Source of the DNA: Salisapilia sapeloensis
Lineage: Eukaryota; Oomycota; Peronosporomycetes; Peronosporales; Salisapiliaceae
Length of the DNA: 64,000 bases
Direction: 5' to 3'
Assembly: GCA_023334545.1 (NCBI GenBank)
Contig: JAADVB010000001.1
Span: 62,001-126,000, forward strand
The position numbers were made by a program, and so were the translations under genes. Shown here in pieces: positions 35,817-46,617 of the stretch. How positions within the stretch are numbered: position 1 is the stretch's first letter; every line of letters begins with the position of its first letter. Below the pieces are notes generated by a model. It was not told where the DNA came from. It did no database searches and saw nothing but the letters and a program-made list of their open reading frames with translations.

Positions 35817-36209
35817 TCACTTGGATTGGTGGTATGGTGCCGATGTTGTCGGAACTGCACCTCCTTCCGCCGTAGAGGATGACACCGGCTGACAGATCAC
35901 GGCAGTTCCATAGCATGCAATGGAGCAATGCAATCCGAATACCAGCCGATTCATTGTCGTATTAGTATCAAATCGAACGTTTAAAACTGCTGTAGCACCT
36001 TGTGATTCAGCTGCATGCTGCATGCGACTCACAGCTTCCGCCATCGTTTCGTTCAGCAACGCCGTATAGGAAGCAGCTTCTCCACCAAACAGTCCTGCGA
36101 CGGCGACATACATGTCATTAAACAAGTTCTTTGAGCGCACAGCAGTTGCAGAGACTACTCCTAGCTCTTCCACCACTTTCCGTCCTTCAATTCGATCACC
36201 TACATGCAA
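35817..36209 (-). CDS. YbjQ/UPF0145-like protein
   Basis: The reading frame from the ATG at 36209 gives 130 residues resembling the bacterial YbjQ (UPF0145, putative heavy-metal-binding) family: GRKVVEELGVVSATAVRSKN at the N-terminus, a middle region with YTALLNETMAEAVSRMQ, and GATAVLNVRFDT. Many family members are small pentameric proteins of unknown function. The sequence just before the ATG codon pair ends in GCATGTAG, which could be a splice acceptor, so an upstream coding exon (36,213-36,416 has an open frame) is possible. The C-terminal ~25 residues are low complexity. The family is mostly prokaryotic, so an old transfer is possible but unproven. Confidence 0.65.
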   Translation of the reverse strand: MHVGDRIEGRKVVEELGVVSATAVRSKNLFNDMYVAVAGLFGGEAASYTALLNETMAEAVSRMQHAAESQGATAVLNVRFDTNTTMNRLVFGLHCSIACYGTAVICQPVSSSTAEGGAVPTTSAPYHQSK

Positions 36210-36481
36210 TAATCAACAAACCGCCCATAACTTTTGCACCACTAGACCAGCTACGTGTCGTGAAGTAGATTTCTGACGCTTGTTGTGAGCTTTCATCACT
36301 TGCAAAGTGTCTTGCATGTATATTCCATGCATTCCGAGTGCTTGCACGCACTGCCAATCGCCTAAGCATGTCGTCCAGTAGCTTCCGACAGAATGAGCTG
36401 TCTTATGTACCAACACTCTGACAGATGAAGGTCGTTTCGAGATAAAGTTTATTAGGCTATAAAGCTACTTTCTTTTGTATG

Positions 36482-38192
36482 TCAGCGCAAATACTCTCGT
36501 GGATGCAATGGTGCGTCCAAATCAATATACTCCTCTGGCTGCTCATCCTCGTTAGTTCTTACATTCATAAAAAAATAATAGTAAAATACATACGTCGGTT
36601 GTAAGTTGAGAATAGATGGAACGTTGCACGGAATGTGCTGACCCACCACGTGCTGGTTCAGTCGATATGTTTTCGTCATTCTGATGGCGACGAGCTGGAG
36701 CTGGCATAGGAGTATCTGTGCTACGACGAGCAACTCCAATAGGCATACTATCGTCTTCGCTGTCTGCATCCATCGTTTCTGATAGTCCGGACACATCCAC
36801 CCACGACGCCTCGTGCTTTCTACTAGGTTCCTTCGCCTCCTCTGGCGAGATTCCCATCGTCTCTCCATCCCATACTTCATCAAAGCTAAAGACATCGCCG
36901 ACTTCCTCCTCCAGTTGCCGTCTCCTCCGACGTCGCATCCATTTCTTCACAAACGGCATTAAAGCTCCAACTACACCTACAAAGACCAGTAGGAACGGCA
37001 GTTGCCATGCCAACGATGCTCCCTTCGGACCTTCCAATCCATCCAATAAACCATCGAGTCTCTCCTGCACACTAAACCGTTCAGTGGCAATCGCATTGCG
37101 CATCAATTCCTCATTCCATCGCTTCAGACGATCCAACTCTGCTGCATTTGAGCTAGCTACATCTTCTTTAAACCGATCTACGTCTAGACGAAATCGTTCC
37201 AACTCCCGCTCGACCTTGGCATTAAAGAACACTTGGTGCTCGCGTATCTGATCTAACTCACTCGCATATCGATGCAATTGTTGCTCCTGCTCAACCGTCA
37301 TACCGGTAGGAAACAAGGTGGACATTACATCCGACCAGCTGGTAAACGGGAAGAACAAAGTGACGACACCGGACACGATGACCACGAGTGCCGAGAAGCC
37401 AACGGACATGGCCCATCGACTTGCAGAAGCGGCATCACCAATGACTTCTCGTAACCACTTGTAGATAATCCCTTCTTCCTCTTCTGCGATGGGAACGGGA
37501 GGTTGGAAATCCATTGCGTCGATGCTGAACACGTCACTTGGCTGACGACTGTATCGCATGCGACGAAAGTAAGTCGCCGGACTTTCCTCGCCCTTGTCTG
37601 AACGCGATGGGGAGGATGGAGAAAAGTGGCGAGATAACTGAGAAGACATCTCTTGGCTTTCATCTACTAGCGTCGGCATATCGCTTGCTGCATGATCAGT
37701 GCGTTCGCTTGCTCGCCGTCGAGACTTGGGCTTGTCGCTATTAGCGCGACCGCGACGTTCCCGTCGGGTATTTTCACGCTGTCTGGAGGTACGAATAGAA
37801 TCAGCTTGCGTAGTCGTGCTTGACTGTGTGCGTCCAGACATGGCAACAGATCTAGAGTTAGTGGGTGATTTGGCTGCGGGCATACCCAGAACTCCACGCA
37901 CGCTCGACTCCTGCGGTCGACTATCCGGCTCCTCTCCCTGCTGCTCTAGCTTTCGGTCTCGAGCTAGAATCCATTGAAGCTGCTTATACGTTTCATGTCC
38001 AATTTCTGCTTCCAATAGTTCCTCTGTGACTTGTCCTTGGTTCCGCTGACGAATAGTCTGGACGGCGGCATGGGCCGTAGCGATGACTTTCCGGTCTCGC
38101 TCCGCCCGCCATTCATAAAACTCTTGCACGGGCTGTCTATTTCTCTTTGGGGAGTATCCACTAGCATTTGCTTGAGCAGGAGTACTCGTCAT
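36482..38192 (-). CDS. Unknown two-transmembrane protein with a coiled coil
   Basis: Exons 38192-36594 and 36538-36482 give about 551 residues; an in-frame alternative acceptor a few codons upstream is also possible. The frame is open back to 38,333 but the first good ATG is 38192 (MTSTPAQANAS). Layout: a conserved-looking region FYEWRAERDRKV near residue 25, a long Arg/Ser-rich disordered region (~100-230), a first membrane helix (~260-283, FSALVVIVSGVVTLFF), a 120-residue charged coiled coil, a second membrane helix (~408-430, PFLLVFVGVVGALMPFV) followed by a block of Arg residues, and an acidic C-terminus ending DLDAPLHPREYLR. No family recognised. An organelle or nuclear-envelope tether is one possibility. 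Confidence 0.7.
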
Positions 38193-38329
38193 TGTCGTAT
38201 TCACTGTTATAGGTGCCCTACCGTCGCCTCGTCGGTGGCATGCACGAGCTCGTCGTACGTTTTTGCCGCCGATACATTTTTCCAGGACACGCTTCAGTGC
38301 TGTTATTTTAGTGAGATGGGTGATTTGTT

Positions 38330-38334
38330 CCAAT
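38330..38334. promoter_or_regulatory. CCAAT box in the divergent HSF / two-TM gene promoter
   Basis: CCAAT at 38,330-38,334 lies 108 bp before the HSF ATG and 138 bp before the start of the opposite gene. Confidence 0.4.
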
Positions 38335-38388
38335 CAGATGCCGAGTAGATATCTCATGTCCTCTCGCACAAAAAACGACCAAGTGGAT

Positions 38389-38400
38389 GCTCATTTATCA
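38389..38400 (+). promoter_or_regulatory. Oomycete Inr-like element upstream of HSF
   Basis: GCTCATTTATCA begins 53 bp before the ATG and resembles the published oomycete initiator consensus (GCTCATTYYNCAWTTT), with a mismatch at the second pyrimidine. It would give a short 5' leader. Confidence 0.4.
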
Positions 38401-38441
38401 CCTTGAGCTGCCACCTCCAAGCGCTTTGTCTGGAGATAGTC

Positions 38442-39509
38442 ATGGACTACTTGCAGCCTCCAGTGGAGACAGACGGGCCTCGAGAGCCACGCCTAGACGG
38501 GCCTTTTAACATTCGACCACATGACGAAAGCAAAGTGGCAGCAAATGCGCTGGCCAACATCTTTTCATTGACCGAGTCTTCCTTACCTTCGCCGTTGACT
38601 CCCCCATCGAAACCAAAGACACGTAAAGCGAAGAGCAGCAAGCTGAGTGTGCCAAAGTTCCTTTCGCTACTCTACCAAATTCTTCAGACGGAGAACGCCA
38701 ACTACATTCGTTGGTCACCCGACGGTCTCGCAGTCCAAATTCCCGACACAGAAAAAGTCGCGACGCATATTTTGCCAAAATACTTTAACCACACGAACTT
38801 CCACAGCTTCCAACGCCAACTCAACTACTTTGGCTTTCGAAAATGGACCAAATCGAAAGCAGAAATATGTACCTTTAGCCATCCATGCTTCCAGCGAGAT
38901 GAACCGTCTCTACTGCGTAAAATTAAGAGGAAGAAGGCACATCGGAAGCCTCTACAAGACACATCGGCGTCGAAAGGGTATAACGAAGAGTCGGGTGCGC
39001 TAAGTTTTATTCTCCCGCATGTTCCCAATGGGAAGCGAAGCCGATCGACAAACGATGACAGCAGACAAATGGAGCCTATGCATCTATTACATGCAGACCA
39101 TAGTGGTGATCCCGGTCTTTCAGATGGAGTGGGTTCAACAAGTGCTGAACGACGAGGCAGTGACTCCTCCAGCTCTTCCCACGCCGGGGCAAAGTACCAG
39201 AGGATAGCTCCCATCCTTGCCAGCGATACCTCTAGACCGACGGATGATCCAGTGGATCTGTTGCTACACATTCGACAGAGCCACGATCCATCGAGCGACG
39301 CTTCCAGTGGCAGTCTGGACCCCGGATTGAATAACGCGGACCATCTCCAGGACTATATCGAGCATCATAAAGCCTACTCTAGTGGATTAGAGACACAATT
39401 ACGTAGTGTCCGTGACGAGAATGCGCGTTTAAAAGCTCAGGTGGAGCGTCTGCTACATCAACGTGATGTCTTGGCGCAAGAGAATGCTGTTCTTAGCAAG
39501 AAGCTGTAA
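38442..39509 (+). CDS. Heat shock transcription factor (HSF-type DNA-binding domain)
   Basis: Intronless, 355 residues from ATG 38442 (MDYLQPPVETDG). The HSF DNA-binding domain covers about residues 66-160: VPKFLSLLYQILQ, IRWSPDGLAVQIPD, LPKYFNHTNFHSFQRQLNYF (recognition helix, here exactly conserved in character), GFRKW and FSHPCFQRDEPSLLRKIKRK. The order is typical, but the leucine-rich coiled coil is at the extreme C-terminus (LETQLRSVRDENARLKAQ and LAQENAVLSKKL), about 150 residues after the DNA-binding domain and not directly behind it as in canonical HSFs. HSF-like families are expanded in stramenopiles, so a stress role is not assured. It ends 70 bp from the convergent AsnRS stop. Confidence 0.9.
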   Translation: MDYLQPPVETDGPREPRLDGPFNIRPHDESKVAANALANIFSLTESSLPSPLTPPSKPKTRKAKSSKLSVPKFLSLLYQILQTENANYIRWSPDGLAVQIPDTEKVATHILPKYFNHTNFHSFQRQLNYFGFRKWTKSKAEICTFSHPCFQRDEPSLLRKIKRKKAHRKPLQDTSASKGYNEESGALSFILPHVPNGKRSRSTNDDSRQMEPMHLLHADHSGDPGLSDGVGSTSAERRGSDSSSSSHAGAKYQRIAPILASDTSRPTDDPVDLLLHIRQSHDPSSDASSGSLDPGLNNADHLQDYIEHHKAYSSGLETQLRSVRDENARLKAQVERLLHQRDVLAQENAVLSKKL

Positions 39510-39579
39510 GGTGCGAAGTGGATGGAGGTTTGTGTACGAGTTGTGGAATACAAAAAGAAGGTAATTTTGGAACGTCAGT

Positions 39580-41166
39580 CTAGTGTTTGCATTGTCCTGG
39601 GAAACGAGGGAGTGGAATCGCATCTCGAATGTTCTCCATGCCAGTGGCAAAGAGGACCAGGCGTTCAAAGCCAAGACCCCATCCGGCATGCGGGACCGTG
39701 CCAAAGCGTCTCAAGTCCAAATACCACTGCATTCCGCTTGCGTCCTCTTCTCCTAGCAACCCCTGTCGCTTCATCGTAGCCTCTAGAACGTCGTACCTTT
39801 CTTCTCGCACGCTACCACCGACCAGTTCTCCAATCTTTGGCACGAGTAAGTCCATCCCAGCCACGGTCTCTCGTCCCTTTTCATCCGGATCATTCCGACG
39901 CATGTAAAACGCCTTGATATCAGCCGGATAGTCCGTCACGAACACTGGCGCTTGGACATACTTTTCAGCCAAGTATCGTTCATGCTCCGTCTGGAGATCC
40001 ATGCCCCATTCTGGCTGTTTCTCAAACACCACGTTTGCTTTCTGTAGCACCTCAATAGCTTTGGTGTACGTCATATGAGCAAACTCATGTGATTGAACAT
40101 TTGCCAATCGAGCATCAAGTTCCTTATCATAGTTTTTCGCGAAAAACTCTAAATCTTCACTGCATCGTTCTTGAAGGTGTTGAATCGAGTGTTGGACAGC
40201 TCCTTGAGCAGTTTCAATACACTCGTCCAAGCCGGCAAACGCCATCTCCGGTTCGACCATCCAGAACTCGGCTAAATGACGAGTGGTGTTACTGTTTTCA
40301 GCTCGGAAGGTCGGACCGAAAGTATACACGTTGCCCATGCTGCAAGCATACATCTCTCCATGCAACTGGCCAGAGACAGTGAGGAATGTCGGTACGTTAA
40401 AAAACTCTTCTTTTCCATCTATCGTGCGGGTTAGATAAATGAAAGGTAGCAATGTAGATGCTGCCATACCTGGCTTTGCAATCCGGAACATTTCTCCTGC
40501 ACCTTCACAGTCGTTGGATGTCAAGATGGGACTGTGCAAGTGGAGAAAGTCGTTGCCTTGAAAGTACGAGTGGATGCCATGACTAGATCATGTGGTTACG
40601 GTCTTGATCATGAGAAAGTGAGAGAAGATGGGATACCTGAGAGCATTGCGAACGCGAGTGACAGCTCCAATCGTGTTCGTGCGTGGTCGCAAATGGAGGT
40701 TCTCACGCAAGAACTCGAGGGACTGGTACTTCTTCTGGAACGGATAGGCGTCCATATCACACTTGCCAGTGATCTCCAGTGCGTCAGGATGTAGCTCCAA
40801 GCGCTTTTGCTTGCCAGGGACTTGCTTTAAGACACCTTTGGCAAAGACGCTAGAGCCAACCGTAAAGTCAGCAACGTCGACATTCAACGACGATGGAGCA
40901 TCTGAAGCGTCCGTGTTTGGCAATGTAATTTGCATCTCTGCGAGACACGATCCATCGTTCACATTGACAAAATTGACCGATTTGTGCTTCCGGACGGACT
41001 TGACCCATCCACCAACCTCGACATGATCGCCATCCTGCAACTTTCGTGCATCTTTAATGCTACTCCGATTCTTAAACGATAGATCCGTTGTAGTTGTAAA
41101 GCTGGACGACTGCACTGCCCGACGGTACGACCGCTGCAGTCCTCGACCAGCAATCCAAGCCGACAT
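39580..41166 (-). CDS. Asparaginyl-tRNA synthetase, bacterial/organellar type
   Basis: Exons 41166-40637 and 40582-39580 give about 510 residues. The first ~25 residues ([20 protein letters not shown]) are basic and Ser-rich, like a mitochondrial presequence. The OB-fold anticodon domain follows ([20 protein letters not shown]), then the class II core: [33 protein letters not shown], motif 2 [20 protein letters not shown], and motif 3 [20 protein letters not shown] with [12 protein letters not shown]. The motif 2 variant with TRHLAEFWM is typical of AsnRS, not AspRS. The enzyme charges tRNA-Asn, probably in the mitochondrion. CCAAT at 41,208-41,212 lies 42 bp before its start. Confidence 0.93.
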
Positions 41167-41579
41167 CCTTTTCGTGTCCGTAATTCATGTCCGCGCTTCA
41201 TTTTTATCCAATCAACCAGATTTTTCAAAATTTCCACCAATATATTTTTACTTTCATTGTCCCAGATTATCTTCTTTCGTCTACTGCTTCAAGCACTTAG
41301 CAACACGACCTCGGAAGGAGGAAGAAGGGAGTTACTCGACCTCGTCGACGCCTTGCTTCGAACCTCTACGTGGATATTCCAGACTACTATAACGTCGTAC
41401 ACGTTGTTAAAAACAACCAATAGCCGCACGCATTCTTGTCACATACAAATTGCAAGTCTAATTCCGAAAGACTTCCTTTTAGCCAACCGAAAATTCATAA
41501 ACGAGAGCAGTACTCACGTCAGTCGAGATTTCACCCACAAGGCCTCACGTGGTGCTCCTGTTGATACGAGATAGCAGCC
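41167..41579. promoter_or_regulatory. Divergent intergenic region, AsnRS / SCP2-like gene
   Basis: These 413 bp separate two outward-facing starts. A CCAAT box lies at 41,208-41,212 on the AsnRS side. I found no other gene. Confidence 0.4.
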
Positions 41580-42995
41580 ATGGAACTTGCAGAGCCGGTC
41601 AGTACGAAGGACGAAGAGATTGATGAAGTCATGGAGTTCTTGACGTTCAGTGTCAAGCCATCGTCGACCTTCACAGGCACTATCCTTTTCAATTTCAGAG
41701 ACGACGGGAATGCCGGAAATGCATCGACCTATGCCGTCAAAGTCGCCAAGAACAGAGGTACTACGATTCATTGCAATGCACAACTTTCCAAAAGTTTTAA
41801 TGGTATACGCACAGATGTGACGACCAAGAAGAATGCATCGAGCCAAGAAGTGGATGCTGCTGCCGAGGTTACCATTTCCGTGGACGATTTTCTCTGGATT
41901 TACTCTGGCAAAGCTTCCAGCAGTGACATTCTCAAGCTATTTTACGCTGGTCGCCTATCCGTTGGCGGTTGGGCTTTTCGAAAAGTATCCGCCTTTGCCC
42001 AAAGCTTTGATTTTTCATCCGAAACGTGGCGTAATTTCTACCTCTGGAGGGACAATCAGGACACGATCGCGTCTTTAGATGGTCCAAATCGGATAGAAAC
42101 GCCACCGCGTGACTATTACGTCTTTTGCTGCCGATCGATCCTCGAGCGGTGCAACGTCCCAAAGCTCCAACGGATGCAATGGGAGATTTCCCTCGGTAGT
42201 CTCTTCGGCGGGTCCTACACCAAAATGCTGCTATCTAGTCCTTCCGCAGCACCCATTACGATTCCAAATGAAGAGCTGAAGAATTTGTCTGATCAGCTAG
42301 CAAACGTCCTGGGCTCTCCGTCCTGGTACGCTCTCAGTCAGTCGAAAATGAAAGACCGACCGACGTTGGCGACGTCTTCCCACGCGTATATTCATCCTAT
42401 TGAGCTCAATACATCAGTAGCTAGTGAATACAGTCGAGCCTTGGCAGTGCATCGAGATGCCAACGTCGCTACTCAGGTCTTCGCCTTTTTCGACGAACAG
42501 TACGTAGAGGATGTCCGTGCGAGCGCAAAGGAGCGATATTCGACTCGGTTCTCAGGAAGTAAGAATCGTCTAGATTTAGGCGAAGCAGGTCGAGAGCAAT
42601 TAGATCGACTCGTACAGATCGTAGGCGTCGGTGGGCACACGAACGACAAGCGAAACAACAAAAGTAAGTACATTCCAGCACCAGAGATGCTGCTCCGAGA
42701 ATTCCGGATGAGTGCTACGGCTGTGATGGAAAAGGTGCGGGATACAGCGCGCGGACGACCGGCGTTGAATAAGATTCCGCCTCCAAGCGTCGACTTCCTC
42801 GCGCAGCCGAGCACCGAGGCGCATTGGCGGAGTCCAGTCGACACGTCTGCTCTGCCTCGACGTCGGCGTCGACGAGATTTGCAGCTCCATAAGCAAAAGC
42901 TCAAGGCGAAGGTATCTTCCCTGTCTCGAGAACTGGCGACACGCCCGGTTGCGACGAATGTTGATGAAACGCTCGCATTTTCCGATTACCTGTAG
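41580..42995 (+). CDS. Unknown protein with an N-terminal SCP2-like lipid-binding domain
   Basis: Intronless, 471 residues. Residues ~25-145 resemble an SCP2 sterol-carrier fold: FTGTILFNFRDDG as an early strand, an alternating beta stretch (AEVTISVDDFLWIYSGKAS) and the typical loop SSDILKLFYAGRLSVGGWAF, where SCP2 proteins have a glycine after a K-x-F/Y-hydrophobic run. The remaining ~320 residues match nothing I know: FYLWRDNQDTIASLDG, an Arg/Lys-rich region near 400-440 (LPRRRRRRDLQLHKQKLKAK) and a short C-terminus ending FSDYL. No signal peptide or membrane helix. Intracellular lipid binding is a reasonable guess for the first part only. Confidence 0.6.
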   Translation: MELAEPVSTKDEEIDEVMEFLTFSVKPSSTFTGTILFNFRDDGNAGNASTYAVKVAKNRGTTIHCNAQLSKSFNGIRTDVTTKKNASSQEVDAAAEVTISVDDFLWIYSGKASSSDILKLFYAGRLSVGGWAFRKVSAFAQSFDFSSETWRNFYLWRDNQDTIASLDGPNRIETPPRDYYVFCCRSILERCNVPKLQRMQWEISLGSLFGGSYTKMLLSSPSAAPITIPNEELKNLSDQLANVLGSPSWYALSQSKMKDRPTLATSSHAYIHPIELNTSVASEYSRALAVHRDANVATQVFAFFDEQYVEDVRASAKERYSTRFSGSKNRLDLGEAGREQLDRLVQIVGVGGHTNDKRNNKSKYIPAPEMLLREFRMSATAVMEKVRDTARGRPALNKIPPPSVDFLAQPSTEAHWRSPVDTSALPRRRRRRDLQLHKQKLKAKVSSLSRELATRPVATNVDETLAFSDYL

Positions 42996-44322
42996 TCAGC
43001 GCTTCGTAGTAAGTAGTCCAGTTTCTTTATAAACTAATATATCACATGAATGGTCTCGTGATTGTCTGCATAGCTGGTACAAGTGGACTCATACGCAGTC
43101 TAGACGAAGTCTCCGTTGGTCATGTACCTACCACTGATGGTGGTAAGACGCATTGATGATGTGGAAATGTAGCCTTTGTGTTCTTTCGAGACGAAGAGTT
43201 AGTCAAGTAGAGAAACATGATTGAAAACATAGCACGCGATTATAGGAGATGGGCAGTGCAAAAGTAAGCTCGATCGATCATCGATCGTCAACCGAGTCAA
43301 CGCAACGATGGGCAGACTCAGCTGCTCATCTAGCTTTGTTTTACAAGCGCCGAAAATTTGCTGTCCACGTCACGAGATGGTTTGAAATATGTTGGAGGAT
43401 GAGCAGATTCAGCGGGCAATATCAGGACAAAGCTTTAGACTGAACAGTGATATTGGTAACTTGGGCCGGTGTCCTGTGCATGACTCGGACTTTATCTGTA
43501 CAGGTCGAGTCGACACTTTACATCAGACGACTGTTTTAATGTGTCGAACAAGATAGATTGGAACGTTAGACGATGTGGATGCTCCGTTCATTCCAAATCT
43601 ATGACAGATACGCTCTATGCTGATCTTTACAAAAACGTCGACGTTTGGACTAAAGTGGAGCGTCTTGTACGAGCAGGCATAAAGCGGGTGATGACCTTTC
43701 GATGATGGAGTATGTGAAACTCGGAACTTGAAAGGTTGCGTCACGTGGCAAGCGTCTGTCGAATCTGAACCCAGCATGGATTTTGCTAGGCGACGCCTTC
43801 AAGTCGTAACGAAAGAACGGCAGATGCAACGTGTCCAGCGAGCAGGGCTAGCAGCATAGTTCTTGAAGCTACTCCTCTATCCTAGACCACCTCACGAGGT
43901 TGCGGAAGATCAGCAGATAGACGCAACCTCAACATCTTGCCCATTACACTCTGGCATGGACGCCCCATCTCCACTGCAGCTTCCCGTCGTCGAGTACGAT
44001 CGACACGTGATTTGCCATCGGAGCGAAACAAAACTTTGCACACGTATCACGTTCATGTGCCACGAAAGAAGGTGGCGCAGTGGAAATAGGTATACTATCA
44101 AGTACAATAGCTCAGTCACGGAATACGAAATTTCTATGGAAATGCAAGTTTTCGAGCGCCAGGTGACGTACCCAAGGTTACAAATGAGCTACTGACGTAA
44201 GCAGCGGGAAGTAGACGGACAGATGGCCTGTGGTTTTCGTTTGAAGGTGGCTAACCATAGAGTCAGTGAAGGCCGCCGATTTATGACCGAGTCCACGTTG
44301 GCACAGTATCTAATTGGAAGGC
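42996..44322. other. Loose intergenic region before the TKL kinase, with a possible small gene
   Basis: This 1.3 kb has no clear gene. Two weak candidates exist. On the plus strand, an ATG at 43390 opens MLEDEQIQRAISGQSFRLNS, with a plausible donor at about 43,456 and possible later coding blocks (for example around 43,610-43,690 and 43,775-43,857), but my joins either meet stops or lack matching phase. On the minus strand, 43777-43523 is an open frame of 84 residues. Neither resembles a known family. It may be a decayed gene or a short lineage-specific one. Confidence 0.3.
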
Positions 44323-45775
44323 ATGGGCGGATGTTCCTCGAAAACAGAGTCCAGTGCTGGTAGGGAGCAGCCCTATGCGGCCCATCGACAAGAAGAACAG
44401 CGGCCACCGCGACGGCCGGAAGACAAGCCGCATCAGCGAACGGATCGCGAGCGTGAGAATGGGAGACACCGGAGGAGACAAAAGGAAGAAGAACTGAATA
44501 ACAATGGAAATGGGCAGCGACGCGTGCAGGAAGGTAATAACCATCGTCGCGAACAGGACGGCAATGGCCAGCGACGAGCGAAGGAGAATGGACATCACAA
44601 CGACCGAAAGAATCGGGAGCAGCGTCAGCAAAGCGGGGACCGAACAACGAGAGACACGGTAGACTTCCAAGAGTTCAAAGACGATGAACGGAGTGTGGTC
44701 GAGACCATGCTCGCGAACAACCGTGGCTTACGGATGGCTGAAATCAACTTTAAGGAATTAAAGCTGGAAAAGGTTATCGGAGCCGGTGCATTTGGAGAAG
44801 TGATTAAAGGAACGTACTGCGGTACACCTGTCGTCGTCAAACGTATGTTACGGAACAAGATTAACGAGGACAATCTGAGCATGTTTAGCGACGAAATTCA
44901 GCTCATGATGAACCTCCGCCACCCGAACGTCGTCCAGTTCATCGGAGCTTCCTGGAACTCCTACTCCAACATGTATATCCTCTATAATTTTCTTTTCATG
45001 CTCGTATTAAGCCTTGTACTAGTTGCTTCGTAACGGAGTTTTTGGAAAGAGGTGATCTCTTTGGTATTTTGCGCAAGCCAGAATATCGCTTGACATGGGA
45101 GAAACCAATGCTGCGCATGACCATCGACACAGCTCGTGGTATGGCGTATTTGCACAGTATGCGACCTCCGATCATCCATCGCGACCTTAAATCCATGAAC
45201 ATTCTCGTCAGCTCCACATGGACGGTCAAAGTCAGTGACTTTGGACTTAGTCGAGAAAAGTCCGTGGATGAGACCATGAGTGTTACTGGCACACCGCTCT
45301 GGCTACCCCCAGAGATGATCCGAGGCGAACGCTATACGGAGAAAGCAGACGGTAGGATCTTTGTCTATTTTAGTATTATGCGTGGTACTCATGCCAGATT
45401 CTGTTAGTGTACTCGTTCGGTATCGTCCTATCAGAAATGGATACGAGGAAGATACCGTACCACGACGTGAAGGCTCGTGGAGCACGTAACAAGCGCGTGT
45501 CAGGAAGTGCTCTCATGAATATGGTGGCGTATGAAAACCTTCGCCCTTCACTTAGTCCCAATTGTATGGACAGTATTCGAGACCTCTACGTTCGTTGTAC
45601 TGCAGATGATCAATCGAAGCGCCCAACGTTTGAATCGATTGTCGAGTTTTTGGACACGACGGTACGTCAAGAGACCAAGACGAGAGCGAATGAGCAGGTC
45701 GAGATGCAGCCTGGCAATGGTGTCAGCCCGGAGGAACTTGGTGTCCACCACGCCGTGAAATACACAGATGACTAG
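44323..45775 (+). CDS. TKL-type protein kinase with N-terminal acylation motif
   Basis: Exons 44323-44972, 45023-45351 and 45408-45775 give about 448 residues. The start MGGCSSKTESS fits N-myristoylation at Gly2 with a nearby Cys for palmitoylation. Residues ~15-110 are a low-complexity Arg/Asn/Gln/Glu-rich region with short repeats (NGQRR recurs). The kinase domain begins KLEKVIGAGAFGEVIKGTYC (Gly-rich loop), with the ATP-binding Lys in VVVKRML, the catalytic loop HRDLKSMN, DFG in VSDFGLSR, and a PPEM segment in place of the usual APE. Downstream are DVYSFGIVL and SKRPTFESIVEFL, both typical of tyrosine-kinase-like Ser/Thr kinases. TKL kinases are numerous in oomycetes. Catalytic residues look intact. 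Confidence 0.9.
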
Positions 45776-46617
45776 ATGCTATGCCCAGTCGTGACTATGA
45801 TACGATCTCGAACTTTACCTTTTTACCTTTTCAACTGGAGCTGTTGGAAGGATTTCTTAGTTGTGAATATGTCAAACATGAAACTTTTGACACCGGTAAT
45901 TCTTGTGAATGGAGCGTGCGTATCAATTACAGTCGTGACGGAAGGGTGCGTGACGGGGATATCTGTAAATGGAGCTTCACTAGATTATACAGATAAGAAT
46001 GATAAAAATGTTGCGATAAGAAGCATGCACGCATGGTACTGAAGGATGTAGAGATATGAAAAACTGTTATTTACGATTGAGTGGGTGATGTGATCTGTTC
46101 TACAAGCGCAAATGGTTCGCATATTGGGCAATAGCTTAATGCGCAACATTCTTAGAGGTAATCTAGCGACAAGTTGATAGGCAAAATGTTTTTATAGAGG
46201 TGGTTTAGCTTTAATTTAACTTGTTTCCGATCCCGTCCATATAAGCACCTTAGCGCACATGTAAAGTTTCATGTAGAGATGCATTGGCTACTACAAGTTA
46301 CTCGGGTACATGTAAATTTTTCCAATCAAATGCGTTTTTAATAATCCCATTTTAGATCTATCCAGGACTTACACCAGAGTAAGCGCGGTTGGCACTGCTG
46401 AGATACTCCCATGGAGGACACTAGATGACCATTATAGCAAGGACTAATAGAAAGACAATCGAGTAAAAATAAAGATAGTCACAGTTTGTGCTATTCCCTC
46501 CATTGTGCCTTGTGCGTCGGGTTAGCACCGAATATCGAGGATGTCGGCACAGCAATAAGATGTCGAGGCTTATGTCAATCTTACAATATCCGGGAGCTGA
46601 GTACTTCTATTTGAACG
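45776..46617. other. Intergenic region between kinase and first trypsin-fold gene
   Basis: 842 bp, AT-rich, with short open frames that look random. I see no gene or clear regulatory element. Confidence 0.4.
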
